32,003 nucleotides of DNA from CAZAYB01 sp964489215 (GTDB taxonomy: Bacteria > Planctomycetota > Phycisphaerae > Sedimentisphaerales > Anaerohalosphaeraceae): positions 1 to 32,003 of the forward strand of contig CAZAYB010000005.1 in the NCBI GenBank assembly GCA_964489215.1. The letters run 5' to 3'. The notes beneath the pieces are model-generated. The model made no database searches. It had not been told where the DNA came from and saw nothing but the letters and a program-made list of their open reading frames with translations. This document shows, in pieces, positions 23,366-31,694 of the stretch. Positions within the stretch are counted from its first letter, which is position 1. Each line of letters opens with the position of its first letter. The position numbers were made by a program, and so were the translations under genes.

Positions 23366-23739
23366 CAACGACTCGCTAAAACAAAAGTTGGTTTACTGCA
23401 GACGCCAATTTCGGCAAATAGCCCACATAAAAAAGATAAAACATACGTACCGATTATCTTTGATAATTGTTACTGCGCATACAAAAAGCGATTTTATCCA
23501 AAATGGAACCATCCGAATTGGCCCTGAAGTGCTATCCTTAGCATTGAAGAATATATTAGAACGAAAATTTTCAAAATGTCAATCGAAAATATCTCACTCA
23601 ATAAAGATAATTTTTGCGATTATTATAAAAGAAGTATTGGCAAAATTTTATAGTGCTTGAAATTTATTGCGTTTTAACCGAAAATATCTCCTGAATTGGA
23701 CCTAAACGATTATTAATTATTTCATGTTCTGGAGCTGAT
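23366..23739. other. dnaA-ftsY divergent intergenic region
   Basis: 374 nt, AT-rich. It holds one DnaA-box-like 9-mer TTATCCAAA (23494-23502, one mismatch to TTATCCACA) and a palindrome ATTATC-TTT-GATAAT (23453-23467), 88 to 102 nt from dnaA. These may serve autoregulation. There is no cluster of DnaA boxes, so I do not call an origin here. No promoter stands out clearly. Confidence 0.5.
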
Positions 23740-24666
23740 ATGGGATTTTTCAGTAAAACTGTAGGATATCTAAAAGAAAGACTGGGAAAAACACGAAAAA
23801 GAATAACTTCTGGCCTTAACTCGGTACTTACTTTTGGCAGAGATATCGATGATGAACTGCTGGAGGAACTTGAAGCAACTTTAATTAGTGATGATATCGG
23901 AGTACAAACTACTGAAAGGTTGATAGAAGATCTTAGAGAGGCATATAAAACAAAAAAAATCCAAAAAAGTGACGACATTATCGATTTTTTAAAGGATCAC
24001 TTAAAGGCATATTGGCCTGCAGAAAATACTCAGCTTAAAGAAGCCAAAAACGGTCCGACTGTCATTCTTGTTGCGGGAATAAACGGCTCAGGAAAGACAA
24101 CAAGTATCGCAAAACTGGCATACGTTTTAAGCAGAAATAACAAAAAAGTTATCGTAGCCGCCTGTGACACCTTCAGAGCCGCTGCGGTCGAACAACTTAC
24201 AATATGGTCCGAAAGAATCGGAGTAGATATCGTAAAACAGCAAATGGGTTCTGACCCCGCCGCGGTTGCTTTTGACGCTGTAAACGCTGCCCTGGCGCGG
24301 GATGTGGACTACCTTATTCTTGATACCGCTGGCAGATTGCATACACAGAAAAACCTTATGGAACAGCTTGGAAAGATTAAAAAAGTTGTTTCAAAGAAGA
24401 TACCGCACGCGCCCCATGAAGTGCTTTTAGTGGTAGATGCTACTACCGGACAAAACGCTGTCCAGCAGGCAAAAATGTTTACTGAAACCGTTGATGTAAC
24501 AGGGATATTCCTGGCAAAACTCGATGGTACTGCAAGAGGAGGAATAGTCCTGGCAATTAAGGAACAGCTGGACATACCTGTAAAATTTATTGGACTTGGC
24601 GAAACTCCTGAGGATATAGCTGAATTTGACCCCGCAGAATTTGTAGAGGCACTGTTTAATCTGTAA
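23740..24666 (+). CDS. ftsY: Signal recognition particle receptor FtsY
   Basis: GTPase that docks SRP-bound ribosomes at the membrane for co-translational insertion. 308 aa, the short form without a long acidic A domain. The N domain (about 1-100) includes LEELEATLISDDIGVQTTER; the G domain has G1 AGINGSGKTTSIAKLA, CDTFRAAAVEQL, the DTAGRLHTQ box, the TKLD-type motif as AKLDGTARGG, and the closing GLGETPEDIAEFDPAEFVEA. GGAG lies 6 nt before the ATG. A lipoprotein gene follows after 62 nt and is probably co-transcribed. Confidence 0.96.
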   Translation: MGFFSKTVGYLKERLGKTRKRITSGLNSVLTFGRDIDDELLEELEATLISDDIGVQTTERLIEDLREAYKTKKIQKSDDIIDFLKDHLKAYWPAENTQLKEAKNGPTVILVAGINGSGKTTSIAKLAYVLSRNNKKVIVAACDTFRAAAVEQLTIWSERIGVDIVKQQMGSDPAAVAFDAVNAALARDVDYLILDTAGRLHTQKNLMEQLGKIKKVVSKKIPHAPHEVLLVVDATTGQNAVQQAKMFTETVDVTGIFLAKLDGTARGGIVLAIKEQLDIPVKFIGLGETPEDIAEFDPAEFVEALFNL

Positions 24667-24728
24667 ATGCAGCTGATAGCTTTTAAACAGCAAAATAACT
24701 GAATTCTGCAAGGAAGGAAAAAGATTAA

Positions 24729-25802
24729 ATGAAAAATGAAAAGCTTATTTTTCTGAGTTTAACTCTAATTTATGCCCTTTTAATTTATGGATGCGGAAAA
24801 AAAGAAAAAAGCAAACCAGCTCCTGATAATAATCCTAACCAGCCAAAAACCACTGAGCCTCTACCCGATACTGCTGCAAAGCCAAAACCTGTGCAGAAAG
24901 AACCTGAAAAAATAGTTAAAAAAAACGGTATTACTTTGAAACTGAATTTAACCGAAGGATTCAAAGCTCAGATAGTTACAAATCAGCGATCTGAAACAAT
25001 TAGCAGTACCGAAAAAGAAAAATTTACAACGATAGAATCTACTGACAGAGAATATCTTATAGAAGTTCTGCGGGTGTCACCGGAAAATGAGATGATAGTT
25101 AAGAAAACTTTCAGCGCTGTAAAAGTAAGCTCACGTCAGGGCACAGGCGATGAACTCAAAACTGTCCTTTCATACGACAGCTCAAAGCCTGTTAGCAAGG
25201 ACAACCCCGGCTCATATTTTATGGGAACCGTCGGAAAAAGCGTAATTATTCGTCTAAATTCCCGGGGCAAGGTGTTAGGAAATGTCGGGGGCGGGCTCGA
25301 ATTGGCAAATAATCTTGTACTGGCTATGGAACTGCCCATCGACCAGGCTGCTCATGCCAGAGACGCTCTGCTCGAATCTTTCAGACAAACCCCAGCCTTT
25401 TTGATGAAATATCCAGACAAAAACCTCAAAGAAGGTGATACATGGACAGCACCATACGCTTTTACACAGGGAACAAGTGTCCAAGGAGCGGTATGGAACT
25501 GGAAACTCAATAAAATCGACAATCAACTTGCCGTTATAACTGTAAACACCTCAGGACTCGTGCAAAGCAAACCCGAACAGATAGATATGAAAATCCAAAG
25601 TTCCGATGTAAATCAGAAAACAGACATAAAGCTTCAGCTGCACATACCTACAGGACTGATAACTTCTGCGGATATAGAATCAAAAATGTCTGGCCAGATA
25701 AGTACAGTTTCAGAATCTGAAGATAACCCGAAAACTCAAAAAATTGAAATTTCAAATCACACCACCGCCAGAATAGAAACCACGATTATAAACCACCCCT
25801 GA
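24729..25802 (+). CDS. Lipoprotein, DUF6263-like
   Basis: 357 aa. The signal peptide ends in the lipobox LIYGC (Cys22), then a Lys/Pro-rich flexible linker to about residue 65. The remaining 290 residues are beta-rich, starting ITLKLNLTEGFKAQIVTNQR and including DKNLKEGDTWTAPYAFTQGT and IPTGLITSADIESKMSGQIS. This layout (solvent strand, then EGDTW, then a late strand with an internal comparison of sodium-like terms) resembles DUF6263, common on planctomycete surfaces, with unknown function. AAGGAAGGA stands before ATG 24729. It lies 62 nt after ftsY on the same strand, but the functional link is unclear. Confidence 0.75.
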   Translation: MKNEKLIFLSLTLIYALLIYGCGKKEKSKPAPDNNPNQPKTTEPLPDTAAKPKPVQKEPEKIVKKNGITLKLNLTEGFKAQIVTNQRSETISSTEKEKFTTIESTDREYLIEVLRVSPENEMIVKKTFSAVKVSSRQGTGDELKTVLSYDSSKPVSKDNPGSYFMGTVGKSVIIRLNSRGKVLGNVGGGLELANNLVLAMELPIDQAAHARDALLESFRQTPAFLMKYPDKNLKEGDTWTAPYAFTQGTSVQGAVWNWKLNKIDNQLAVITVNTSGLVQSKPEQIDMKIQSSDVNQKTDIKLQLHIPTGLITSADIESKMSGQISTVSESEDNPKTQKIEISNHTTARIETTIINHP

Positions 25803-25809
25803 AAATGTA

Positions 25810-25837
25810 TAAAAAAGGGCCCGCTCTCACGGACCCT
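25810..25837 (-). terminator. Intrinsic terminator of the phosphofructokinase gene
   Basis: On the minus strand GGGTCCG pairs with CGGGCCC (one T-G pair), 6-nt loop, then six T. It lies between convergent genes and only works for the minus strand. Confidence 0.8.
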
Positions 25838-25858
25838 CAGTTTACTGATTTTTGAAAA

Positions 25859-27058
25859 CTATTTAACCCGCGGCAAACTGCCCAGCCAGGTTGTTCGCGG
25901 CAGTTCACCTGCCAGGGGTTTCGTATATTCAATAAAAGCTTCTGTAATATCGTTACCATCTGAACCGATGAACTCACCAGGCATTTCCTTGGTTTTTTCT
26001 GCAACATTACTCAGCTCGGTAAGAAAATATTCAATACCGTAATTATCGCCGTTGCCAGTTCTTTTCATAGCTACCGACCCGCTCGAATTGTTCATCGAGT
26101 ACTTAACTGCTTCAATACCGCAGATTCTTGCCTCCTCAACATCAGTTTTAGACTGCATACCCGCAAAACTTCTTTGAAGATAACCAAAAGTATCCGCCCT
26201 GACACGCTTGGCCTTGATTTCGCTCTTTATCTTACCTGCCATAAAATCAGCCAATGCACCTGTGCCCGAAAGCTGAACATTACCGTGAGCATCTTTTTCC
26301 GCGCTTTCATTAAGCTTTTCTGCCCACGTCTTGCCCTCCGGAGCTGATATCCCCTCGCTGACTGCTATAACACACCTGCCCAGCCTTTTGTAAACAGATT
26401 CAACATCTGAAAGAAACTTTTCCATGCTGACTGGTCGTTCAGGCATATAAATCAAATGAGGACCATCGTCATCACGTTCCCTGGCAAGAGCAGATGATGC
26501 CGTCAGAAAACCGGCATGCCTTCCCATAAGAACATTGATCTTGATTCCAGGAATTGCACGATTGTCAATGTCATCACCCCTGAATGCAGTGGCGACAAAC
26601 TTAGCCGCTGAACCAAAACCCGGACAATGGTCAGTTACCAAAAGATCATTGTCGACAGTTTTTGGTACATGAAAAGCATGAAGTTCATAGCCGGTCTCAT
26701 CAGCCATATTGTTAATAATATGACAGGTATTAGCTGAATCGTTACCGCCGTTATAGAAAAAATATCTTATATCGTGCTTCTTGAAAACATCTAAAATCTT
26801 TCTGCAGTAATCCTCATCAGGCTTGTCCCTGCTTGAGCCCAAAGCTGCAGATGGAGAGCTGGCAAGCTTCTCAAGGTCCGCTCCGCTTAGTTTCTTCAAA
26901 TCAATAAAGTCTTCCTTGACTATGCCCGCTACTGCATGAATCGCTCCATAAAGATTGTCAATTTCGTCATGCTTTGACGCTTCTTCGATTACACCGACCA
27001 GAGAAGCATTAATTACACCGGTCGGTCCGCCTGACTGACTTACTACGGCATTGGCCAT
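25859..27058 (-). CDS. Pyrophosphate-type 6-phosphofructokinase
   Basis: Phosphorylates fructose 6-phosphate in glycolysis, probably reversibly with PPi. 399 aa. Key sites: SQSGGPTGVINASL at the N-terminus, YNGGNDSANT (GGND at 104-107; the Asp at 107 is the residue that blocks ATP in PPi enzymes), PKTVDNDL (132-139, with the PPi-type Lys), and MGRHAGF (178-184). ATP-dependent enzymes have GGDG and TIDND without this Lys. I chose ATG 27058, which has GGTGGAG 5 nt upstream, over the ATG at 27076, which would put that Shine-Dalgarno inside the gene. It has its own promoter at 27199 with a leader of about 134 nt. Confidence 0.93.
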   Translation of the reverse strand: MANAVVSQSGGPTGVINASLVGVIEEASKHDEIDNLYGAIHAVAGIVKEDFIDLKKLSGADLEKLASSPSAALGSSRDKPDEDYCRKILDVFKKHDIRYFFYNGGNDSANTCHIINNMADETGYELHAFHVPKTVDNDLLVTDHCPGFGSAAKFVATAFRGDDIDNRAIPGIKINVLMGRHAGFLTASSALARERDDDGPHLIYMPERPVSMEKFLSDVESVYKRLGRCVIAVSEGISAPEGKTWAEKLNESAEKDAHGNVQLSGTGALADFMAGKIKSEIKAKRVRADTFGYLQRSFAGMQSKTDVEEARICGIEAVKYSMNNSSGSVAMKRTGNGDNYGIEYFLTELSNVAEKTKEMPGEFIGSDGNDITEAFIEYTKPLAGELPRTTWLGSLPRVK

Positions 27059-27156
27059 TATTTCTCCACCTTTCAAAACTGAATTATTGGTTGATTCGAG
27101 CCTGAAATCACAAAATCACAGGTTGCAAAAAAAGAGTTTCACTACCCGTTAAACGA

Positions 27157-27172
27157 GCTTTGCATAAAGCTT
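27157..27172 (-). promoter_or_regulatory. Leader hairpin of the phosphofructokinase gene
   Basis: AGCTTT and AAAGCT flank a 4-nt loop. It lies in the leader with no T run after it. Its function is unknown. Confidence 0.3.
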
Positions 27173-27198
27173 GATTTGGCTTCTTTTTCAGGTTGGTG

Positions 27199-27226
27199 AT
27201 TATACAAATTATAAAAGCTTTATCAA
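27199..27226 (-). promoter_or_regulatory. Sigma-70 promoter of the phosphofructokinase gene
   Basis: On the minus strand TTGATA (27226-27221), 16-nt spacer, TATAAT (27204-27199). Confidence 0.72.
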
Positions 27227-27289
27227 GAATTAATACAAAAAATACCGCCCGATGATACTAAAACCCTCAGACTTGCACAAAATGCCCGC

Positions 27290-27988
27290 CTAAACATCCT
27301 CAGTAAGCAAGTCAGGCTCTTCTATCAGATCTATTATTCTCCTGAAAAATTGGGCCGCATAAGTCTCCACTGCTATCCGCCTGTTCCATGAAAGACCCAC
27401 ATTCATAACTTTCCTCGTAACAAAGGACCCTCCGATAGGAAAAACTTTTTGCTCCAATTTTCCCAGCGAGACAATTGCCCCGGCTCTGGGTGGTGCTATC
27501 GCATGAAAAGAACTTAAATTATACATCCCAAGGCTTGACAAAACTATATTATCATTATCAAAGTCACTTGGCAAAAGTTTGGACCCGCGGGCCTTTTTCA
27601 AAAGCATATCGCTTTCGCGGGCTATTTCCGGCAAAGAAAGCTGAGTAACTCGCTTAACCACCGGCACAACCAAACCTTGAGGAGCTGCCACCGCAAATCC
27701 TACACCCGGTTCTGAGGCAATTTCAATATGATCACCGTCATTTAACAGCCTCCCTGTCATAAGCGGAAATTGGATAAGGGCCCTGGAAATTGCACATATA
27801 AAAAAATCATTCGTCGTGGCACGAACTTTTTCTCTTTTGCAAAAAGCTTTGCGAACATTATTAAGAGCAGTTAGATCAGCTTCTATCGTCATATAACAGC
27901 ATGGGTTATGCCGCTTGGACTCAAGCATCAGGTTCCCTATAAGTTTTTGAATCTTCGTCAGGGGCAGTTGATTTTCTGTCTGGGTCAT
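27290..27988 (-). CDS. Degenerate E2 acyltransferase catalytic domain protein
   Basis: 232 aa, only the catalytic domain of 2-oxoacid dehydrogenase E2 subunits; no lipoyl or peripheral-subunit-binding domain. The fold is recognisable from LTKIQKLIGNLMLESKR, MTIEADLTALNNVRKAF, GVGFAVAAPQGLVVPVVKR, DNIVLSSLGMYNLSSFHAIA and PPRAGAIVSLGK. The C-terminal active-site motif LSxDHRVxDG reads LSWNRRIAVE: His203 is Arg and Asp207 is Val, so acyl transfer by the known mechanism is unlikely. No E1 or E3 gene is nearby. It has its own promoter. It could be a structural trimer-forming protein or a different CoA-dependent acyltransferase. ATG 27988 has no Shine-Dalgarno. Confidence 0.85.
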   Translation of the reverse strand: MTQTENQLPLTKIQKLIGNLMLESKRHNPCCYMTIEADLTALNNVRKAFCKREKVRATTNDFFICAISRALIQFPLMTGRLLNDGDHIEIASEPGVGFAVAAPQGLVVPVVKRVTQLSLPEIARESDMLLKKARGSKLLPSDFDNDNIVLSSLGMYNLSSFHAIAPPRAGAIVSLGKLEQKVFPIGGSFVTRKVMNVGLSWNRRIAVETYAAQFFRRIIDLIEEPDLLTEDV

Positions 27989-28077
27989 TTTATATCAATC
28001 AAAAGAAAACGAATTAATAACATTCTTGGAAAAAATAAACATTAAGGGCAGCTCTAATAATTGCTTAAGAAAGAATT

Positions 28078-28106
28078 ATCATACACAAAAATTGGTCTTT
28101 AGGCAA
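28078..28106 (-). promoter_or_regulatory. Sigma-70 promoter of the E2-like gene
   Basis: On the minus strand TTGCCT (28106-28101), 17-nt spacer, TATGAT (28083-28078). Confidence 0.5.
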
Positions 28107-28134
28107 GTTTCCAGGAAACACTGAAAAAAAACCC

Positions 28135-29934
28135 CTAATCGCTTGTATCAAGAATAGACATAAAAGCCTCCTGGGGTATTTCAACAGAACCAATGGATTT
28201 CATACGTCTCTTGCCTTCTTTTTGCTTTTTCAAAACTTTCATCTTACGGGTAATATCACCGCCGTAAAGTTTCGATGTTACATCCTTGCGGTAAGCTTTT
28301 ATTGTTTCCCTTGCGATAATTTTACCGCCTATCGCAACCTGTAAAGGAATATCGAACTGATGACGGGGAATACTTTCGCGAAGTTTCCTGATAAGCTTTC
28401 TGCCCCTGTTTTGAGCGTTGCTTCTATGAACTATCAGGGAAAGCGCATCCACAGGTTCCTTATTTACAAGGATATCGATTTTTACAAGGTCAGAGCTCTC
28501 AAAACCAATAAACTCATAATCCATAGTCGCATAGCCTCTGCTGATACCCTTTAAAAGATCATAAAAATCATACACGATTTCCGCAAGCGGGGCCTTATAC
28601 TCAAGCATTACCCTGTTCGGGCCAAGATACTCAGTTTTTATCATCTCACACCGCCTGTTTTCAGCCAGCTGCATAATACCGCCTATACTGTCACTGCTTG
28701 TAATTATTTCAAGCCTTACATAAGGTTCACGAAGCTCCTCAATATGTGTACGGTCGGGAAGATCAGATGGTGAATCAATTCTGGTTGTTTCGTCGCTGGT
28801 GGTAACTATTTCGTAGCTGACAGTAGGTGCGGTTTGAACTACATCTATATTATTTTCCCTTTCAAGCCTTTCCTGTATTATCTCCATGTGTAAAAGACCA
28901 AGAAAACCGCATCGAAAACCAAAACCAAGTGCAGGACTTGACTGAGCGGCATAACTAAAGCTTGAGTCATTAAGTGCCAGTTTCTCAAAAGCCGTCCGTA
29001 AAGCCGGGTAATCGGTATTATTGCCCGGATAAAAATCCGAAAAAACCATCTGCACCGGTGGATTATAACCCGGCAAAGGTTCACTGGCAGGTTCTGCAAA
29101 GTCAGTAATTGTATCCCCTATAGTAACATCTGAAAGTTTCTTTATATTCGCTATCATATAGCCTACTTCACCGGTACCAAGTTTGTCTGCGGAAGTCATC
29201 AAAGGACAAAACTTGCCCAGTTCTGATATGGTATAGGTCCTCCTGGAGCCCATCAGCAAAACCTTTTGCCCTTTTCTAAGTTCTCCCGAAAATACTCTTA
29301 TATAGCAGATAACTCCCCTGTATTCATCAGGATGACTGTCAAAAATCAAAGCCGCACTTCGCTCCGAAGATCGGTCCTCCGGGCAGGGAAGCAGTCCGAC
29401 TATTGCCTCTAAAAGCATCCGGACTCCTTCACCGGTTTTTGCGCTTATCTTAAATATGCTCTCGGTGCCTATACCAAGAACCTGTTCGATCTCCTCTGTA
29501 GCCATCTGGGCATCTGCAGCAGGAAGATCAACTTTATTTATCACAGGTATTATCTCCGCACCGCTCTCTACTGCAAGATAAGCATTCGCCACCGTCTGAG
29601 CCTCCACACCCTGTGTCGCGTCTACTACTAATAGTGCCCCCTCACAAGCGGCAAGTGCCCGCGAAACCTCATAATGAAAATCAACATGACCAGGAGTATC
29701 TATCAGATTAAGCATATATTCCTGCCCTTCAAGAGACTTATAGGTCATTGTCACCGCCGAGGCCTTGATAGTGATGCCGCGTTCACGCTCAATGTCCATA
29801 TCATCAAGAAGCTGTTCACGAAACTGTCGTTCTGTAATGGCACCGGTCAGTTGAAGCATTCTGTCCGCAAGAGTGCTCTTGCCGTGGTCAATATGAGCGA
29901 CTATCGAAAAATTTCTTATATTTTCTATCTTCAT
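28135..29934 (-). CDS. lepA: Elongation factor 4 (LepA)
   Basis: Translational GTPase that acts on stalled or mistranslocated ribosomes. 599 aa, the normal length. GTP-binding motifs are AHIDHGKSTLADRML (G1), the GITIKA switch region, DTPGHVDF (G3) and NKVDLP (G4). The LepA-specific C-terminal domain is seen in HRSNAQNRGRKLIRKLRESI, GGKIIARETIKAYRKDVTSKL and YGGDITRKMKVLKKQKEGKR. It starts at ATG 29934 without a Shine-Dalgarno. A promoter at 30102-30130 gives a leader of about 160 nt. It is divergent from the Hcp1-like pair. Confidence 0.97.
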   Translation of the reverse strand: MKIENIRNFSIVAHIDHGKSTLADRMLQLTGAITERQFREQLLDDMDIERERGITIKASAVTMTYKSLEGQEYMLNLIDTPGHVDFHYEVSRALAACEGALLVVDATQGVEAQTVANAYLAVESGAEIIPVINKVDLPAADAQMATEEIEQVLGIGTESIFKISAKTGEGVRMLLEAIVGLLPCPEDRSSERSAALIFDSHPDEYRGVICYIRVFSGELRKGQKVLLMGSRRTYTISELGKFCPLMTSADKLGTGEVGYMIANIKKLSDVTIGDTITDFAEPASEPLPGYNPPVQMVFSDFYPGNNTDYPALRTAFEKLALNDSSFSYAAQSSPALGFGFRCGFLGLLHMEIIQERLERENNIDVVQTAPTVSYEIVTTSDETTRIDSPSDLPDRTHIEELREPYVRLEIITSSDSIGGIMQLAENRRCEMIKTEYLGPNRVMLEYKAPLAEIVYDFYDLLKGISRGYATMDYEFIGFESSDLVKIDILVNKEPVDALSLIVHRSNAQNRGRKLIRKLRESIPRHQFDIPLQVAIGGKIIARETIKAYRKDVTSKLYGGDITRKMKVLKKQKEGKRRMKSIGSVEIPQEAFMSILDTSD

Positions 29935-30101
29935 TAAAAAAATCCATTATTCAGGAGCAATACCGCAGCCTTAAAAACTGCGACTAAGGTTCGACCCGGT
30001 CGTTGATGTTAAGCGAATTTTCCCAGGGCCGATAGTATAAAATATAAAATCCTGTTTTTCCGTCAAAAACCGTATTTTGTCGTTATTTTGCAAAACATAG
30101 A

Positions 30102-30130
30102 ATTATAGCACAACTTCAAATAGGATACAA
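30102..30130 (-). promoter_or_regulatory. Sigma-70 promoter of lepA
   Basis: On the minus strand TTGTAT (30130-30125), 17-nt spacer, TATAAT (30107-30102). Confidence 0.6.
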
Positions 30131-30159
30131 CCTGTCAATTACACCAATTTCATTGGAAC

Positions 30160-30188
30160 TTGACTTTCAGGGTACATCATTGTATAAT
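30160..30188 (+). promoter_or_regulatory. Sigma-70 promoter of the Hcp-like gene pair
   Basis: TTGACT (30160-30165), 17-nt spacer, perfect TATAAT (30183-30188). Confidence 0.75.
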
Positions 30189-30284
30189 AAAAGTACCAGG
30201 GAGTGGTCAAAGCCTTAAAAAGGCCTTGTTTGTCCGTTTCACGGATGTTAAAGGTTATCTCGTTTCTTAGATACAGGAGAAAAG

Positions 30285-30941
30285 GTGTTTAGATACAGAT
30301 TAAGGTCCGCTCTGATAGCTCTAATGCTCATCATGTCTATTGTTATTGTCTTTACCGCTTTGGCGGGAAATCTTCAGCCAGAAAACCCCCCTGCTCCTAC
30401 TATGAATTCCCTCGATGAGATTTACGATATGGCAAGTGCCGGGGCCTCAATTGCGGATATTTCGACTAATTTGTTTGGGGCTTCATCGACAGGTCCTTCA
30501 TTTATGGCTCTCAGCGGTATTCCCGGCCCCGATTCCTTTTCAACAATAACAGATGTTCATAAAATACTTTCTTTTTCGCAAAATATCGTTTTCAAAAAAG
30601 ATACCTCCAGGCCGACTTTCTCACTCATGTCCATTACAAAAAACACAAATTCGGCAAGCCCGCAGATTTTTACAAAAATGCTTAACGGCAGCCAGATATC
30701 AAAAATAGAAATTTACAATACCGCTGAAAACAGCTCATCACTTGTACCAACCTCAAAAATAACAATCGATAATGTCAAAATAGTTAATATTTCCAATAAC
30801 GTTAAATATAGAAATACTGATAAAAAATATGCAAATATAGAAAGCTTGCAGCTGATTTACGAAAAAATTAAATGGGAAGATTTTACCACAGGCACCTCGA
30901 CTCAATGGCAGCTTATCGTCGATGATTTCATGCCGTGGTAA
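30285..30941 (+). CDS. Exported Hcp1-like (T6SS tube family) protein
   Basis: 218 aa. The N-terminal hydrophobic signal (LIALMLIMSIVIVFTALAG) is followed by a low-complexity Ser/Ala/Pro region to about 85, then an Hcp1-type beta-barrel domain. The pattern is VHKILSFSQNIV, FSLMSITKNTNSASPQIFTK, MLNGSQISKIEIYNT, SKITIDNVKIVNIS, NIESLQLIYEKIKWEDF, which follows the Hcp order (I-x-V-LSF, SITKKxDxASP, G-x-x-I, L-x-x-V-x-V, E-x-x-L-x-Y-x-x-I-x-W). True T6SS Hcp has no signal peptide, and no T6SS genes are here. The start is GTG at 30285 with AGGAG 5 nt upstream. A second Hcp1-like gene follows 45 nt later. Confidence 0.75.
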   Translation: MFRYRLRSALIALMLIMSIVIVFTALAGNLQPENPPAPTMNSLDEIYDMASAGASIADISTNLFGASSTGPSFMALSGIPGPDSFSTITDVHKILSFSQNIVFKKDTSRPTFSLMSITKNTNSASPQIFTKMLNGSQISKIEIYNTAENSSSLVPTSKITIDNVKIVNISNNVKYRNTDKKYANIESLQLIYEKIKWEDFTTGTSTQWQLIVDDFMPW

Positions 30942-30986
30942 ATATTCAAATAATGGTAACTCAACTTTAATTATGGGGACTTTATA

Positions 30987-31640
30987 ATGAAAACTTTTAA
31001 TGTAAGCTTCAAAATACTTTTAATTTCAGTCATAGCTTCAGTAATAACAACCCTGCTGATAAGTGAGGGTATTGCAAGAAATGATTCTTTTAATTTTACC
31101 GCACCGCTTACTGGCACAAAGCTGTTTAACAGTGACCAGTCTCAGGTCCTGACGGGCTTGAACATAGATGTTGCTGACAGGCAGAGAAATTTCATCAAGC
31201 TTAGCGGAATCAGCGGTCAGGTTAAAAAAAATCCGTACCAGAACTGGTCAGAGGTAATAGCATTTGAGTATGCCCTTGGAAATAAAAATATCTCAGACCA
31301 ATATGACCTCAAACCAGGCTCAATTAGAGTCATCAAAAGAATTGACACCGCAACTACCGATATGACTGAATACTGGACAAAAAACAAAACCGTCAACAGC
31401 GCCGTAATTGAATGCACAATGGAGTTCAACAATAAAAGAAGCCCGGTTGTCTTCCTGAGACTGGAACTTGAAGGCGTAAAAATTGAAAAAATAGGTCCCA
31501 AAACTTTCACTTGTCGGGATGGTTTTATCGTAGCCGAAGAACTTGTCTTAAGTTACCAGTCTATTAGGGGAACCTATTACGAGATAGAAGAAAATGGTTC
31601 AAGGTCAGGCCCCTATAATTTCCTATATCAGAATAATTAA
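30987..31640 (+). CDS. Second exported Hcp1-like protein
   Basis: 217 aa with an N-terminal signal (ILLISVIASVITTLLISEGIA) and an Hcp1-type domain: NFIKLSGISGQVKKNPYQNW then SEVIAFEYALG, SIRVIKRIDTATTDMTEYW, SAVIECTMEFNNK, FLRLELEGVKIEKIG and EELVLSYQSIRGTYYEI. It differs strongly from its neighbour, so this is an old duplication or two independent family members. GGGGAC stands 6 nt before ATG 30987. It probably shares the promoter at 30160. No other type VI or type II secretion gene is in the window. Confidence 0.75.
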   Translation: MKTFNVSFKILLISVIASVITTLLISEGIARNDSFNFTAPLTGTKLFNSDQSQVLTGLNIDVADRQRNFIKLSGISGQVKKNPYQNWSEVIAFEYALGNKNISDQYDLKPGSIRVIKRIDTATTDMTEYWTKNKTVNSAVIECTMEFNNKRSPVVFLRLELEGVKIEKIGPKTFTCRDGFIVAEELVLSYQSIRGTYYEIEENGSRSGPYNFLYQNN

Positions 31641-31694
31641 AGGCACCATTAGACCAAATTCCTGCTGATAGCCTTTAGAGGTTTCTCTTAACTG

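Larger units (their letters stand above)
29935..30284. other. lepA-Hcp divergent intergenic region
   Basis: 350 nt with a minus-strand promoter for lepA (30102-30130) and a plus-strand promoter for the Hcp-like genes (30160-30188). The lepA leader has two small stems (CGACC/GGTCG and CGCAG/CTGCG). The Hcp leader of about 90 nt has GCCTT/AAGGC and CCGT/ACGG hairpins. No gene was seen. Confidence 0.55.

Noticed and set aside
23366..23739. Replication origin oriC
   Set aside because: Only one DnaA-box-like 9-mer was found and no cluster or clear AT-rich 13-mer series.
27290..27988. Chloramphenicol acetyltransferase
   Set aside because: The fold is shared, but the blocks match E2 catalytic domains better and the catalytic His motif is absent.
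30285..31640. A type VI secretion locus
   Set aside because: Signal peptides are present and no sheath, baseplate, VgrG or ClpV gene is nearby.
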